Positions 16,466 to 24,735 are shown, numbered from the stretch's first letter. The stretch is 42,749 bases of DNA from Thermoleophilia bacterium (GCA_017882585.1 JADGPF010000066.1:1-42749), one strand, 5' to 3'. The notes: a model not told the origin generated them from the sequence alone. Made by a program: numbers and translations.

Positions 16466-18601
16466 TTGGCCAACCTCCTGGACGATCTGAACCCTCCGCA
16501 GCGCGATGCGGTCATGCACACCGAGGGGCCGCTCTTGGTGCTCGCGGGCGCCGGCAGCGGCAAGACCCGTGTGCTGACGTACCGGATCGCCCATCTCATT
16601 GACGACTGTGGCGTGGCGCCGTGGGCGATCCTCGCGATTACCTTCACCAACAAGGCGGCCGCCGAGATGCGCGAGCGGATCACCGGACTGGTCGGACCCG
16701 TGGCGCGGGACATCTGGGCGAGCACGTTTCACTCGGCATGCGTGCGGATCTTGCGTCGCGAAGCGGACGCCGCCGGGTATCGGTCGGACTTCGCGATCTA
16801 CGACACCGATGATCAGCTGCGACTCATGCGCGCCTGTTTTGCCGACGAGGAGGTCGACCCCAAGCGCGTCGCTCCGCGCAGCGTCCTCGCGCGAATCTCC
16901 GACGCCAAGAACCGGCTCATCGACGCAGAGGCGTTCGTCGAGGAGGCCGACGGCTTCGGTGACGAGGTGGTCGGGCGGCTGTACCGCAGGTACGCCGCCC
17001 GGCTACAGGCCGCCGGCGCGATGGACTTCGACGATCTGTTGATGGTGACCACGCGCGTGCTGGAATCCGACCCCCAAGTCCGCGAGCGCTATCAATCCCG
17101 GTTCGCGTACATCCTTGTTGACGAGTACCAAGACACCAATCACGCCCAATACCGGCTGGTGCGAGTCCTCGCCGAGCCGCAGCGCAACATCTGCGCGGTC
17201 GGCGACGATGACCAGGGCATCTACTCCTGGCGCGGTGCCGATGTCCGCAACATCTTGGACTTCGAGCGCGACTACCCTGATACGCACGTCGTGGCCCTCG
17301 AGCAGAACTACCGGTCGACCGGGACGATCCTGCGCGCCGCCAATGCCGTCGTGGCGCGCAATCGCGGACGCCGCCCGAAAGCGCTCTGGACCGATCAGGG
17401 CGACGGAGAGCCGCTGCACGTCTTGGCGTGCCGCGACGAGCATGACGAGGCCCGCACCGTGCTGGCGGAAATCGAGCGTGCCCGCGCCGCCGGTACGTCG
17501 CTCGATCAGATCGCGGTCTTCTACCGGACCAACGCCCAGAGCCGATCGATCGAGGACCAGCTCGTACGCGGCCGGATCGCCTACGCGGTCGTCGGCGGCC
17601 CGCGGTTCTACGAGCGCGCCGAGGTCCGCGATGCATTGGCCTACCTTCGGGTTGCCGCGAACCCGGCCGACGAGATTGCGGTCGCCCGTCTGTTGGGAGC
17701 ACCCAAGCGGGGCCTGGGTCCGGGGTGCCTGGTCAAGCTGAGCCTCTGTGCGCAGACGCACGGACTGGCGATCGGGGACGCGATCGGACAGGCGGATCTC
17801 ATCGCCGGACTAAACCAATCCCAGCGGGCCGCCCTTGCCCGCACGGCGAGCCTACTGACCGAAGTGGCGGACGCGGACGCCGCCGGGATGCCGCTCAGCG
17901 GCCTCGTCGCGATGGTGATCGAGCGGTCAGGCCTGCGGGCGGCCCTCGTGATCGAAGGCACGCTGGAGGCCCAGGGGCGCATCGAGAACCTCGACGAGCT
18001 CGAGAACGTGGCCGCTGAGTATCACGCCAACGCGCCCGAGCCGTCACTGCAGGGATTCCTCGAGGAGGTGGCGCTCCAGTCGGATGCGGACCTGGTCGAC
18101 CAGGAGCACGGCCAGGTCACTTTGATGACGGTCCACAACGCCAAGGGGCTCGAATTCGACGTCGTCGTGATGACCGGCATGGAGGACGGGATCTTCCCGC
18201 ATGCGCGCGCGGACGAGCCCGACAGCCTCGAGGAGGAGCGCCGGCTGTGTTACGTCGGGATGACGCGCGCCAGACGACGCCTCGTGCTCACGCACGCCGA
18301 AACCCGTGCCATCCACGGCGGGCGTGAGTATCGTCTGCCCTCACGCTTCTTGGCCGAGATCCCACGCGATGCCGTCGCGACGCGCGAGGGCGCTCCGGTG
18401 CGGGAGGCGTTCGCCGGGGCCACGCAGCGCTCGGCAGTCGTGCCGCTCGAAGCAGGAGACACCGTTCTGCATGCAACGTTCGGGGAAGGCATCGTCACCG
18501 GCGTCGAGAGCCGCGGGAGCTTGGTCCGGGTGCGCTTTAGTCGGGATGGCACTGAGCGGCGCCTGATGGCCGGGGCCGCGCCGATGCGAAAGGTCGGGTG
18601 A
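16466..18601 (+). CDS. pcrA: UvrD/PcrA-type superfamily 1 DNA helicase
   Basis: A 3'-5' DNA helicase acting in nucleotide-excision repair, replication restart and removal of blocked polymerases. The 711 residues start LNPPQRDAV (Q motif), then Walker A GAGSGKT at 28-34, ITFTNKAA, the DEYQDTN Walker B, GDDDQGIYSWRGA, EQNYRST, VTLMTVHNAKGLEFD and YVGMTRA. The C-terminal HATFGEGIVTGVE domain is the tudor-like module that PcrA uses to bind RNA polymerase. The N-terminus fits a TTG start at 16466. Probably co-transcribed with folD (3 bp gap). PcrA rather than Rep or UvrD is favoured by this C-terminus. Confidence 0.95.
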   Translation: MANLLDDLNPPQRDAVMHTEGPLLVLAGAGSGKTRVLTYRIAHLIDDCGVAPWAILAITFTNKAAAEMRERITGLVGPVARDIWASTFHSACVRILRREADAAGYRSDFAIYDTDDQLRLMRACFADEEVDPKRVAPRSVLARISDAKNRLIDAEAFVEEADGFGDEVVGRLYRRYAARLQAAGAMDFDDLLMVTTRVLESDPQVRERYQSRFAYILVDEYQDTNHAQYRLVRVLAEPQRNICAVGDDDQGIYSWRGADVRNILDFERDYPDTHVVALEQNYRSTGTILRAANAVVARNRGRRPKALWTDQGDGEPLHVLACRDEHDEARTVLAEIERARAAGTSLDQIAVFYRTNAQSRSIEDQLVRGRIAYAVVGGPRFYERAEVRDALAYLRVAANPADEIAVARLLGAPKRGLGPGCLVKLSLCAQTHGLAIGDAIGQADLIAGLNQSQRAALARTASLLTEVADADAAGMPLSGLVAMVIERSGLRAALVIEGTLEAQGRIENLDELENVAAEYHANAPEPSLQGFLEEVALQSDADLVDQEHGQVTLMTVHNAKGLEFDVVVMTGMEDGIFPHARADEPDSLEEERRLCYVGMTRARRRLVLTHAETRAIHGGREYRLPSRFLAEIPRDAVATREGAPVREAFAGATQRSAVVPLEAGDTVLHATFGEGIVTGVESRGSLVRVRFSRDGTERRLMAGAAPMRKVG

Positions 18602-18604
18602 CCT

Positions 18605-19483
18605 GTGTCCGCGACCATCATCGACGGCAAGGCCGTTGCGGCCCAGGTGCGCGCCGAAGTCGCCCGTGGCGTTGCCGCATTCGTCGCCGGGTCGGGACGC
18701 GCGCCGGGTCTGGTCGGCATCCAAGTCGGCGACGACCCGGCATCAGAGCTCTACCAGGCGGGCAAGGCACGGGCGGCCCATGAGGTCGGCATGGTGTCCC
18801 GACGCATCACGCTGCGTGAGGCCACCAGCCAGGCCGAACTCGACGCCATTATCGATGAGCTCAATGCCGACGACGGTGTCGACGGGGTGCTCGTGCAGTT
18901 GCCGGTGCCCGCCCAGCTCTCGGAGCCGCTGATCGCCAGCCGCATCCATCCCGACAAGGACGTCGACGGGTTCTCCCCAATCAGTCTCGGGCGTCTCATG
19001 CGCGGTGAACCCGGCAACGTGCCATGCACGCCGCAGGGCGTCATGCGGCTGCTGGGCGAGGGCGGCGTCCCCCTCGAAGGGGCGCATGCCGTTGTCGTCG
19101 GACGGAGCCTGATCGTCGGGAAGCCGCAGTCGATGCTGCTGCTGTCTGCGAACTGCACCGTCACCATTGCCCATTCCCGCACGCGGGACCTGCCCGCGCT
19201 GTGTCGGGACGCCGACATCCTCGTTGCGGCCGTCGGGCGCCCCGAGATGATCCGCGGCGATTGGATCCGCCCGGGCGCCGCGGTCATCGACGTGGGCATC
19301 AACCGCACCGCGGACGGCCTGCGTGGCGACGTCGCCTTCGATGAGGTCGCCGCGGTCGCCGGGTGGATCACACCGGTCCCTGGCGGTGTCGGGCCGACCA
19401 CGATTGCCTATCTGCTCGCAAATACCCTCGAGGCCGCTCGCCGGCGCTCCGGGGCCGACTCATCACAGGGAGTACGTCTATGA
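18605..19483 (+). CDS. folD: Bifunctional methylene-THF dehydrogenase / methenyl-THF cyclohydrolase FolD
   Basis: It interconverts methylene-, methenyl- and formyl-tetrahydrofolate with NADP. The 292 residues hold the catalytic YxxxK (LYQAGKARA), VQLPVPAQL, DKDVDGFSPISLGRL, the NADP-binding GRSLIVGKPQSMLLL and the C-terminal TPVPGGVGPTT. GTG start, 3 bp after the helicase stop. The stop overlaps the npdG ATG (ATGA), so FolD and the F420:NADP reductase are coupled; the link may be the NADPH pool. Confidence 0.96.
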   Translation: MSATIIDGKAVAAQVRAEVARGVAAFVAGSGRAPGLVGIQVGDDPASELYQAGKARAAHEVGMVSRRITLREATSQAELDAIIDELNADDGVDGVLVQLPVPAQLSEPLIASRIHPDKDVDGFSPISLGRLMRGEPGNVPCTPQGVMRLLGEGGVPLEGAHAVVVGRSLIVGKPQSMLLLSANCTVTIAHSRTRDLPALCRDADILVAAVGRPEMIRGDWIRPGAAVIDVGINRTADGLRGDVAFDEVAAVAGWITPVPGGVGPTTIAYLLANTLEAARRRSGADSSQGVRL

Positions 19484-20172
19484 AGATCGCCATCTTCGGT
19501 GGGACCGGGGACCTCGGTCGCGGGCTTGCCATCTGCTTTGCGGCCGCCGGCCACGAGATCGTCGTCGGGTCGCGAAGCCAGGAGCGCGCCGATCAGGCGG
19601 CCGAAGGGCTGCGCGCAGCGCTGCCTGAGGGCAATTTCCGGCCGATGGAGAACGTGGCCGCCGCAGAGGCCGCCGAGCTTGCGATCGTGTCGATCCCATG
19701 GGAGGGGATCGAGCAGACGATTCCGCCGATGGCGGATGCGCTGGCTGGCAAGATCGTCATCACCGTTGCCAACGCCCTCAAGTTCGGTAAGAGCGGCGCG
19801 ATCGCGGTTCAGGGCGCCGAGCTGCCTGCTGGGGGTCCGTCCTGCGCCCATGCGATCCAGGAACTGGCCCCCGAGGCCAAGGTGGTCGTGGCATTCAACA
19901 ACCTGCCCGCTGCGGCCCTGCAGGCCCGGCACCACCTCGGGGCCGACGTCCTGGTGTGCGGGAAGAGCCGCCAGGCCCGTGAAGCGGTGATCGCGCTGAC
20001 CCAGGATCTGCCCGGTGCACGCGCGCTCGACGCGGGTCCGCTGGCCAACGCCCTGATCATCGAGGGCATGACCGCGCTCGTGATCAACATGAACAAGCGC
20101 TATGGCGGCGAGGCGAGCCTTCAGATCACGGGCCTCGAAGACGCGCCGACCATCTCGGCCGCCGCCCGTTAA
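19480..20172 (+). CDS. npdG: F420-dependent NADP oxidoreductase NpdG
   Basis: It transfers hydride between coenzyme F420 and NADP. The 230 residues open with the dinucleotide motif FGGTGDLG (6-13) and GSRSQERA, whose Arg is expected to bind the NADP 2'-phosphate. Later segments VTVANALKFG-like, VVAFNNLPAAALQ and the C-terminal GLEDAPT fit the FNO/NpdG family. This implies that the organism makes F420, although no fbi or cof gene is in the window. ATG inside the folD stop. It ends at a compound hairpin shared with the convergent metallopeptidase gene. Confidence 0.9.
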   Translation: MKIAIFGGTGDLGRGLAICFAAAGHEIVVGSRSQERADQAAEGLRAALPEGNFRPMENVAAAEAAELAIVSIPWEGIEQTIPPMADALAGKIVITVANALKFGKSGAIAVQGAELPAGGPSCAHAIQELAPEAKVVVAFNNLPAAALQARHHLGADVLVCGKSRQAREAVIALTQDLPGARALDAGPLANALIIEGMTALVINMNKRYGGEASLQITGLEDAPTISAAAR

Positions 20173-20178
20173 CCCGCA

Positions 20179-20220
20179 CGGCGAGTTCGTCGGACTCGCC
20201 GCCGGCGGGTCTGACGAACT
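20179..20220. terminator. Alternative hairpins between npdG and the metallopeptidase gene
   Basis: Two mutually exclusive stems are possible: CGGCGAGT (20179-20186) with ACTCGCCG (20194-20201), or AGTTCGTCGGAC (20184-20195) with GTCTGACGAACT (20209-20220), 11 of 12 paired. The second reaches the stop codon of the convergent gene. Likely a bidirectional terminator. Confidence 0.55.
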
Positions 20221-20563
20221 AGCCGTAGCCCAGTTCCTTCAGCTGCTGTTCGGACATCCCCAGATGGTGACCGAGCTCGTGGAGGACCGTGACGCAGATC
20301 TGGCCGATCAGCTGCTGACGATCCGGAAAGTCCTGCTCGAGCGGTCGGCGAAAGATGGTGATGCGCGGCGGCAGCTGGCCGTAGCCCCGGGATTCGGGAT
20401 GGGTGAGGGGCACGCCCTGGTAGAGGCCGTACAGGCGGCCCAGCTGCGGCGGCGCATCGTCGTCGATCAGTACGGCGACCTCGTCGAGGGCGGCCTGAAA
20501 TGGCGCCGGGACCATTCCGAGCGCGAACTCGACCGTATCCTCGAACTCGTCCGGATGCATCAT
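20219..20563 (-). CDS. Zincin-like metallopeptidase family protein
   Basis: A 114-residue small protein with the zinc-protease motif HELGHHLG near the C-terminus, preceded by a long helix (ICVTVLHELGHH). The layout, a short N-terminal alpha/beta part with LYGLYQGVPLTH and ITIFRRPLEQDF, matches the small 'metallopeptidase family' (zincin_1) known in many bacteria, with no demonstrated substrate. The ATG at 20563 is chosen because TAGGCT ends 7 nt upstream; an upstream in-frame extension is Arg/Pro-rich and has no family match. Divergent from the FtsH-like gene, which may be only coincidence. Confidence 0.83.
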   Translation of the reverse strand: MMHPDEFEDTVEFALGMVPAPFQAALDEVAVLIDDDAPPQLGRLYGLYQGVPLTHPESRGYGQLPPRITIFRRPLEQDFPDRQQLIGQICVTVLHELGHHLGMSEQQLKELGYG

Positions 20564-20570
20564 GCCCCAC

Positions 20571-20576
20571 AGCCTA
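20571..20576 (-). promoter_or_regulatory. Predicted -10 box (TAGGCT) of the metallopeptidase gene, leaderless
   Basis: Minus-strand TAGGCT ends 7 nt before the ATG at 20563. Confidence 0.5.
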
Positions 20577-20665
20577 ACTGGACCCCTGGTTGGGAAAACA
20601 TCCGACTGGCGGGGGATGTGCCGTCCGTATGGCCGGCGCGGCGTGTAGGTGCGCACGATTTAGTC

Positions 20666-22504
20666 ATGTCCATGCGAATTCGTTACCACGTTGCCGCCCT
20701 TGCCCTCATGGGCGCACTGACCGTGAGCTCCGTCGCGGTCGCCGCGGGACCCCCACCCGGCGCCGCACCCGCCATCGGCGCGCCGCTGTCGACGTTGCTG
20801 TCGCGCCTCGCCGACGGCCACGCCTCCTCGGCGGCGCTTGCCGGCACGTCTGGTGCGCTGACCTTGCGCGTAACCGATGCCGGGCGCGTCTACGTCGCGC
20901 CCGTGCTTGCCGAGTTGTCCGGCCAGGTCCTCAGCGCCGCCCAGACCGGGCATGTTCCGCTCAGCGTGACGCCTCCGGCTCCGACGGCCGCGACGGTTCG
21001 GCCCTATCTGTCCGGCGGCGGCTTCTCGCTAGGCGTGTGGCTGCAGACCTGGGGACCGCTGATCCTGCTGACGGGTCTGGTTGGCGTCTCGGCGGCCGCG
21101 TTGCGAATGGCCGGTGGAGGCCGATTCCGTCATCGGGTTCGCCCGGTGGTGTCGGACACAAAGTTTGATGACGTCGCCGGTATCGATGAGATCCGCGACG
21201 ATGTGGCCGAGATCTCGCATGTCCTTGCGAAACCTGCGGTGTATCGGGCCCTCGGGGCGACCGTTCCCAAGGGCGTGATCCTCCACGGGCCCCCTGGCAC
21301 CGGGAAGACCCTCCTGGCGAAGGCCGTCGCAGGCGAGGCAGGGGTCCCATTTTTCTCTGTGTCCGGGTCGGAATTCGTCGAGGTGTACGCTGGACTGGGG
21401 TCGAAGCGGATCCGCGCCCTGTTCGCCGCCGCGCGCAAGGCGGCGCCCGCGGTCATCTACATCGACGAGATCGACGCCATCGGAGGTCGGCGCACGGGCC
21501 ACGCCTCCAGCGGCGAACGTGAACAGACTCTCGACCAGCTCCTCTCGGAGATCGACGGCTTTCGGACCGACCCGGCCAAGCCGGTGGTGGTACTCGCATC
21601 CACCAACCGCATCGACGACTTGGATCCGGCACTGGTCCGGTCTGGACGCTTCGACCGGAAGATTGCCGTCGGCCTCCCGGACCGGCGTGCACGACGCGAG
21701 ATCCTCGACGTGCACCTGCGCACCCGACCGGTGTCAAAGCGCGCCGATCCCGACCGCGTGGCGGCTATGACCGCGGGGCTGGCGGGCGCGGACCTCGCGG
21801 CCCTGTGCAATGAGGCGAGTTTTGAAGCCGCACGGGCCGGTGACACCCAGATCGACATCGGCCACTTCCGCAAGGCGCTCCTGCGCCTCGCGGGTGGACC
21901 GGAGCGACGCAGTCGCGTGCTCAGCCGCGAGGAACGCCGTTTGGTGGCCTACCACGAGATGGGTCACGCACTTGTCGGATACATGTCGCCAAGCTGCGAC
22001 CCCGTCGAGCGCGTCACGGTCATCCCGCAGGGGCATGCGCTGGGCGTGACCGTCGCGCTGCCGACCGAAGACCGCTTCCTGGCTACCCGAACCGAGTGCA
22101 TGGAGCGCCTGCGCATGATGCTGGCCGGCCGCGCCGCCGAGGAGCTCGTCTTCGGCGAATGCACCAGCGGAGCGGGCGATGACCTCAAGCGCGCCGCCGT
22201 CCTCGCCCGCCATATGGCGGGCGATCTCGCCATGGCCGAGCCCCGCACCGATGAGAGCCTGATGGTCGCGCTGCCGCAAGCCGACGGCGACCAGAGCGCG
22301 CACGATGTCGAAACCGCCGCACAGATCCTGGTGCGGACCGCCTTTGAGCGTGCCATGGACATGCTCGTCTGCCACCGCGACCTCCTGGAGAACGGTGCCG
22401 CGATGCTGCTCGAACACGAGGCCCTCGAGAGTGAGGACCTCGCTACATTGTTCGGGCCGCGCCCGGGCGTCTCGCGCCTTGCCCCGGTAAGCGAGAACGC
22501 CTGA
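20666..22504 (+). CDS. FtsH-like membrane AAA+ zinc protease (divergent paralogue)
   Basis: A 612-residue membrane-anchored ATP-dependent protease. An N-terminal hydrophobic segment (about 8-28) and a second near 130-150 flank an extracytoplasmic part of about 100 residues that I do not recognise. The AAA domain has Walker A with Lys214 (GPPGTGKT), Walker B VIYIDEIDA and RSGRFDRK. The pore loop is VYAGLG where typical FtsH has MFVGVG. The M41 protease site H430-EMG-H434 and the third zinc ligand Asp506 are intact, so activity is expected. The C-terminal tail is short. It differs enough in the pore and outer domain that a second, specialised FtsH beside a main one elsewhere is likely. The ATG at 20666 is the best start. 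Confidence 0.88.
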   Translation: MSMRIRYHVAALALMGALTVSSVAVAAGPPPGAAPAIGAPLSTLLSRLADGHASSAALAGTSGALTLRVTDAGRVYVAPVLAELSGQVLSAAQTGHVPLSVTPPAPTAATVRPYLSGGGFSLGVWLQTWGPLILLTGLVGVSAAALRMAGGGRFRHRVRPVVSDTKFDDVAGIDEIRDDVAEISHVLAKPAVYRALGATVPKGVILHGPPGTGKTLLAKAVAGEAGVPFFSVSGSEFVEVYAGLGSKRIRALFAAARKAAPAVIYIDEIDAIGGRRTGHASSGEREQTLDQLLSEIDGFRTDPAKPVVVLASTNRIDDLDPALVRSGRFDRKIAVGLPDRRARREILDVHLRTRPVSKRADPDRVAAMTAGLAGADLAALCNEASFEAARAGDTQIDIGHFRKALLRLAGGPERRSRVLSREERRLVAYHEMGHALVGYMSPSCDPVERVTVIPQGHALGVTVALPTEDRFLATRTECMERLRMMLAGRAAEELVFGECTSGAGDDLKRAAVLARHMAGDLAMAEPRTDESLMVALPQADGDQSAHDVETAAQILVRTAFERAMDMLVCHRDLLENGAAMLLEHEALESEDLATLFGPRPGVSRLAPVSENA

Positions 22505-22512
22505 GCAGGGGT

Positions 22513-22548
22513 ACGTCGGCTAGCGACCGCGCGGTCGCTAGCCGACGT
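22513..22548. terminator. 36-bp perfect palindrome between FtsH-like gene and thiL
   Basis: Two 18-nt arms (22513-22530 and 22531-22548) are exactly complementary with no spacer. It lies 8 bp after the FtsH-like stop and covers the last codons and stop of thiL. It would form a hairpin in either transcript, so it fits a bidirectional terminator, but it lacks a T-tract. Confidence 0.65.
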
Positions 22549-23494
22549 GATCCCAGCCGAGTTGGGTCAGCCGCACTGCGCGGCCGTGCCGCAGCGTCAC
22601 CAACCCCGGATCGCCTGCGCTCACCGTGCCGACCGGGATGAGGGTGGTGGCGGTCCCTGCGGCACGTGCGGGATCGATCGCCACGAGCAGTTCGTAATCC
22701 TCGCCGCCGGTGCTCGCAAACTCGGCCACATCGATGCCGGCGTGTGCCGCAACCGCCGCCACCCCCTCGGCAACCGGGACCTGATCGAGGTCGATCGTGA
22801 GCCGAACGCCGGATGCGACCGCCATTCGCCCCGCGTCCAGGCACAGCCCGTCCGAGATGTCCATCATCGCCGAGATACCGTCGCGTGCGAGCGCCATGCC
22901 TGCGGCAAGGCGCGGGGACGGGCGCTTGTGCGCGGCAACGAGTCGCGCGTCGATGGGCCCCGGGCGCGCCGGCGGATCATCGAGGACGCGGCGCCCGGCA
23001 GCAGACGCCCCGAGTGGCCCGGTCACGCAGATCAGCTGTCCCGGCCGTGCCCCTGAGCGCAGAGCGGGCGGCACGCCATTCGGCATCCGCCCAACGACGG
23101 TCACGCCGACGACGGTTTCCTTGGCACGTGAGATGTCGCCGCCGATGATCGAGCAGCCGGTCTCGCCAGCCAATTCCTCCATCGCGGCGTACATGGCGCG
23201 GATCTCGGCCGCACCGAAGACCCCGGACGGGCTTGCGAGGCCGACGAGCGCGGCCACCGGCGCGCCGCCCATCGCCGCGATGTCCGACAAGTTGACCGCG
23301 AGGGCGGCGTAACCGACATCGGCGAACGAATGGGTCGTCCAACGAAAGTGGACGTCCTCGATGAACATGTCGTGAGCCACAAGCAGCAGCGGATCGCCCT
23401 CGAGCACGGCCGCGTCATCGCCGATGCCAACCCGCACACCGGGACGCGTGCCCAGTACCGCAAGGATCTGCTGTATGACGGCGGACTCCGGCAT
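22538..23494 (-). CDS. thiL: Thiamine-monophosphate kinase ThiL
   Basis: It phosphorylates thiamine monophosphate to the active diphosphate. The 318 residues show GIGDDAAVL, the metal-binding VAHDMFIEDVHFR, AVNLSDIAAMGG, GGDISRAKE and the later MDISDGLCLD and STGGEDYELL, all ThiL/PurM-fold motifs. I choose the ATG at 23494 (GAGGGAG 10 nt upstream) over an in-frame TTG at 23503, which would sit almost on that site. Stand-alone gene, divergent from the DUF4097-like gene. No other thiamine gene is nearby. Confidence 0.94.
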   Translation of the reverse strand: MPESAVIQQILAVLGTRPGVRVGIGDDAAVLEGDPLLLVAHDMFIEDVHFRWTTHSFADVGYAALAVNLSDIAAMGGAPVAALVGLASPSGVFGAAEIRAMYAAMEELAGETGCSIIGGDISRAKETVVGVTVVGRMPNGVPPALRSGARPGQLICVTGPLGASAAGRRVLDDPPARPGPIDARLVAAHKRPSPRLAAGMALARDGISAMMDISDGLCLDAGRMAVASGVRLTIDLDQVPVAEGVAAVAAHAGIDVAEFASTGGEDYELLVAIDPARAAGTATTLIPVGTVSAGDPGLVTLRHGRAVRLTQLGWDHVG

Positions 23495-23660
23495 GGTCGG
23501 CAAGCTCCCTCGGCGATGCGGTGGGGTACGGACCGTCGTGCGAGGCTACACCAGGCGGGCCCGGGACCGCGGCACGGCGGCCCGTGGGCCAAATGACTCG
23601 GGCGCCCGGGCACACGCGCCATGTCCGCCCCCTTGTCGGGCAGAGGGGAGCCCGGTCGCG

Positions 23661-23666
23661 TACCCT
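23661..23666 (+). promoter_or_regulatory. Predicted -10 box (TACCCT), leaderless GTG gene
   Basis: TACCCT ends 7 nt before the GTG at 23674 and is the reason for choosing that start over the open frame extending to 23521. Confidence 0.5.
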
Positions 23667-23673
23667 CGCCGAC

Positions 23674-24369
23674 GTGCGTATGTGGCGTTTCATCGGATAC
23701 CTGGCCGCCGTCGTCGTGGTGGTCTTCCTCCTGGGGGCGCTCACGGTCGTCGCGTTCACGCGTACGACCCATCAGTCATCGACGTTCGCGGGCCGGATCA
23801 CCAAGGTCGTCGTCAACAGCGAACGCGGCGCCGTGACGATCCGCAACGGTCCCGCGGGGACCGTGAGCGTCGCCACCGAGAAGCGGTTCGTGTTCACCGG
23901 CCCCGTGGTCACGGAGAAGGTCACGGGCGGAACGCTCACAATCCTGTCCAGTTGCCCGATGATGGCCTTCATCTCATGCAGTGCGAATTTCACGATCACG
24001 GCACCGCCCGGTACCGCGGTCGACGGAACCGTCCAGCGCGGGCTGCTGAGCGTGATCGGCATCACCGGTACGGTCTACTCGAACGCCGACAGCGGCAGTT
24101 TCGACTATTCGGGTACGTCGCCGTCGGTCACCGCGTACACCCTCAACGGCGACATCGCCATGACATTCACCGCGCCGGCGACGTACGTCCATGCGCGGAC
24201 CGAAACCGGCGTCGTGACGATCACCGTGCCGCCCGGTGCCTACGCGATCAACGCCAACTCGGGCGCCGGGTCGCACGAGGTGATCGGACTCGTGTCTCAT
24301 CCGAAGTCGCCGCGTTCGATCTACGCCAGCTCCGGCGACGGCGTCGCTAAGGTCGTCGCCGGCGGCTGA
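23674..24369 (+). CDS. Membrane-anchored DUF4097-like beta-repeat protein
   Basis: A 231-residue protein with one N-terminal membrane helix (about 5-27, YLAAVVVVVFLLGALTVVAF) and a rest built of short alternating strands rich in Thr, Val, Ser and Gly (VTIRNGPAGTVSV, TLTILSSC, FTITAPPGT, VVTITVPPGAYAI). This pattern resembles DUF4097, a right-handed beta-helix-like 'putative adhesin' fold on the cell surface. Two cysteines (SSCPMM and ISCSAN) could form a disulphide outside the cell. No enzyme motif. The function is unknown. The start GTG is supported by a -10 box 7 nt away. Confidence 0.68.
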   Translation: MRMWRFIGYLAAVVVVVFLLGALTVVAFTRTTHQSSTFAGRITKVVVNSERGAVTIRNGPAGTVSVATEKRFVFTGPVVTEKVTGGTLTILSSCPMMAFISCSANFTITAPPGTAVDGTVQRGLLSVIGITGTVYSNADSGSFDYSGTSPSVTAYTLNGDIAMTFTAPATYVHARTETGVVTITVPPGAYAINANSGAGSHEVIGLVSHPKSPRSIYASSGDGVAKVVAGG

Positions 24370-24392
24370 GGCGAGGCGTCCGCGGGCTGCGC

Positions 24393-24398
24393 TACCCT
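24393..24398 (+). promoter_or_regulatory. Predicted -10 box (TACCCT) upstream of a leader peptide
   Basis: TACCCT ends 8 nt before an ATG at 24407 that opens an 8-codon frame, not the downstream gene. Confidence 0.42.
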
Positions 24399-24406
24399 GG
24401 GAACAG

Positions 24407-24433
24407 ATGTTCGAGACAGGGAGGCAGACGTGA
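24407..24433 (+). other. Possible 8-codon leader ORF overlapping the next start codon
   Basis: An ATG 8 nt after the -10 box encodes MFETGRQT and stops with TGA at 24431-24433. That stop overlaps both the GTG (24430) and the ATG (24433) of the following gene. Its codons also contain GGGAGG, the ribosome-binding site of that gene. A leaderless mini-ORF coupled to the downstream start is plausible but unproven. Confidence 0.35.
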
Positions 24434-24735
24434 TGCACCCGCCCGAGCACACACCGCAGCGCCAGACCGATCCGGCGCATCGCGACGAGCAGATGACACT
24501 CTTTGCGCACGCGGGCCATTCCAAGGCACGCAGGACGCGGCTGAGCCGTAATGAACGCATGGCGCTGCGACTCGAGCAGCTCGCGGACGATTGGGAGGAC
24601 CAGGCCGAGCAGGAACGGGCAGCGGGAGATCAGCTCAGCGAGCGACGCCTCCGCGAACAGGCCCGCGATGCGCGTCGGTCGGCCGCGTTGCTGCGCGCCG
24701 GACCGGGCGGAGTATCCCGGCTGCTGGCGTCATAG
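24430..24735 (+). CDS. Small charged helical protein of unknown function with QMTLF motif
   Basis: A 101-residue protein. Residues 1-20 are polar, then DEQMTLF (about 20-26), a basic stretch (HSKARRTRLSRNERM), and a long amphipathic helix very rich in Glu, Arg, Ala and Gln that could form a coiled coil (RLEQLADDWEDQAEQERAAG and following). No catalytic motif, signal peptide or membrane helix. QMTLF fits the sliding-clamp binding consensus (Q-hydrophobic-x-L-F). GGGAGG lies 5 nt before the GTG at 24430; an ATG follows at once, so either can be the start. I recognise no family. Confidence 0.66.
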   Translation: MMHPPEHTPQRQTDPAHRDEQMTLFAHAGHSKARRTRLSRNERMALRLEQLADDWEDQAEQERAAGDQLSERRLREQARDARRSAALLRAGPGGVSRLLAS

